A stretch of DNA of 64,000 bases from Arion vulgaris (lineage: Eukaryota > Mollusca > Gastropoda > Stylommatophora > Arionidae). Where the stretch lies: assembly GCA_020796225.1 (NCBI GenBank), contig CM036759.1, positions 67,530,090 to 67,594,089 on the forward strand. Direction: 5' to 3'. The translations under genes and the position numbers were made by a program. The notes beneath the pieces are model-generated. The model was not told where the DNA came from. It saw only the letters and a program-made list of their open reading frames with translations, and searched no databases. This document shows, piece by piece, positions 63,493-64,000 of this stretch. How positions within the stretch are numbered: the first letter of the stretch is position 1; each line of letters opens with the position of its first letter.

Positions 63493-64000
63493 TTTCTTCT
63501 TCTTCTTCTTCTGCTATCGTTCTTCACGGTCAATTTTATCATTCTTATTGTGATGTATAATTGGTCCACTGACAAGAACGGGGTGATCTACGTCGGGTCG
63601 ATTGTGCGCCTATGGTGACTAGGCCGGCCCGTCCGGTTTCAGCCAGCTTTTGATTTACTAGGGTGAACTTTCCTAGGGTACGATCCTTTCTGCCGACTAT
63701 GTCGGCCAGGATCTTCACCTTTCGATCAGCTTTGCCGTATATTTGGGCTTTGTGATCTACGCCAAGACAGTGAGTTACGCTATTATGCCCTTTCTGACTA
63801 TGAGGTCGTTCCGGATTAGAAACATTTTTCAGGGCTTATAAGCTTGTCCTTGAACGGCGTCTTACTTGTATAAAATGCCGTGTAAAGTATCGGCCTTCGC
63901 CACTGTTCTGATCCGGACAGCCTGTCAGATCTTTACATTGTCGACCTTACTTTACCGTAATTTTTGAGTTTGATCAGGAGTAGGAGCATTCTCAACCTTT
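63493..64000 (-). mobile_element. E element, tail half, cut by the window edge
   Basis: Tail TCTTCTTCTTCTTCTGCTAT at left, then TTTCAGCCAGCTTTTGATTT, TTTGGGCTTTGTGATCTACG, GAACGGCGTCTTACTTGTAT and TGTAAAGTATCGGCCTTCGC as in the two long copies, with about 90 bp extra (63590-63720). Confidence 0.8.

Overview
This is animal nuclear DNA with interrupted genes, LINEs, SINEs and many tandem repeats. It most likely comes from a heterobranch (pulmonate) gastropod mollusc. Three things support that: a truncated 18S rRNA 5' end on the minus strand near 53.7 kb carries the stretch TTCACACTGTCTCACGG, which I recall as typical of pulmonate snails; LINE ORF2 pieces carry an RNase H domain like the Nimbus (I-clade) elements known from planorbid snails; and the introns are AT-rich and dense in (GAA)n-tailed SINEs. 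The placement rests on motif memory, not on a search.

Two protein-coding genes can be assembled, both on the plus strand. The first fills 0.24-41.4 kb. Nine exons splice into 601 codons of an ionotropic glutamate receptor / ionotropic receptor (iGluR/IR) subunit: S1 half of the ligand-binding domain, M1, pore loop, M3, S2 half, M4 and a cytoplasmic tail of about 140 residues. Any amino-terminal domain or signal peptide must lie left of the window. The second gene begins at 58.24 kb with a signal-peptide exon and continues at 60.1 kb with the first half of an Ig domain of L1/neuroglian/neurofascin type; the rest lies to the right.

About 90% of the window is repeats. Intron 1 (0.44-5.88 kb) holds an unclassified 'E' element, a LINE nested in a LINE, a 34-bp array and a SINE. 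The following introns hold arrays with 66-, 41-, 44-, 50-, 41-, 54-, 52-, 61-, 21-, 24-, 48- and 15-bp units. Intron 7 (26.9-37.8 kb) is dominated by a 5.9-kb satellite with a 13-bp unit and a 2.4-kb satellite with a 25-bp unit. From 41.4 to 58 kb there is no gene; it holds LINE 3' ends, SINEs, a 0.7-kb foldback element, a second E element fused to 18S/5'-ETS rDNA, and a Mutator-like transposase relic. From 58 to 64 kb the Ig gene's introns carry further SINE and LINE debris.

The most unusual structure is that two exons of the receptor gene have had their 3' ends, splice donor included, tandemly multiplied: nine donors at 66-bp spacing (5967-6500) and six at 61-bp spacing (21049-21359). Other arrays sit flush against further exons. 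A second theme is that many minisatellites can be traced to a fragment of a LINE or of a tRNA-derived SINE, so the window shows satellites being born from transposon debris. The very long open frames between 28.7 and 34.7 kb are artefacts of a stop-free 13-bp satellite, not genes.
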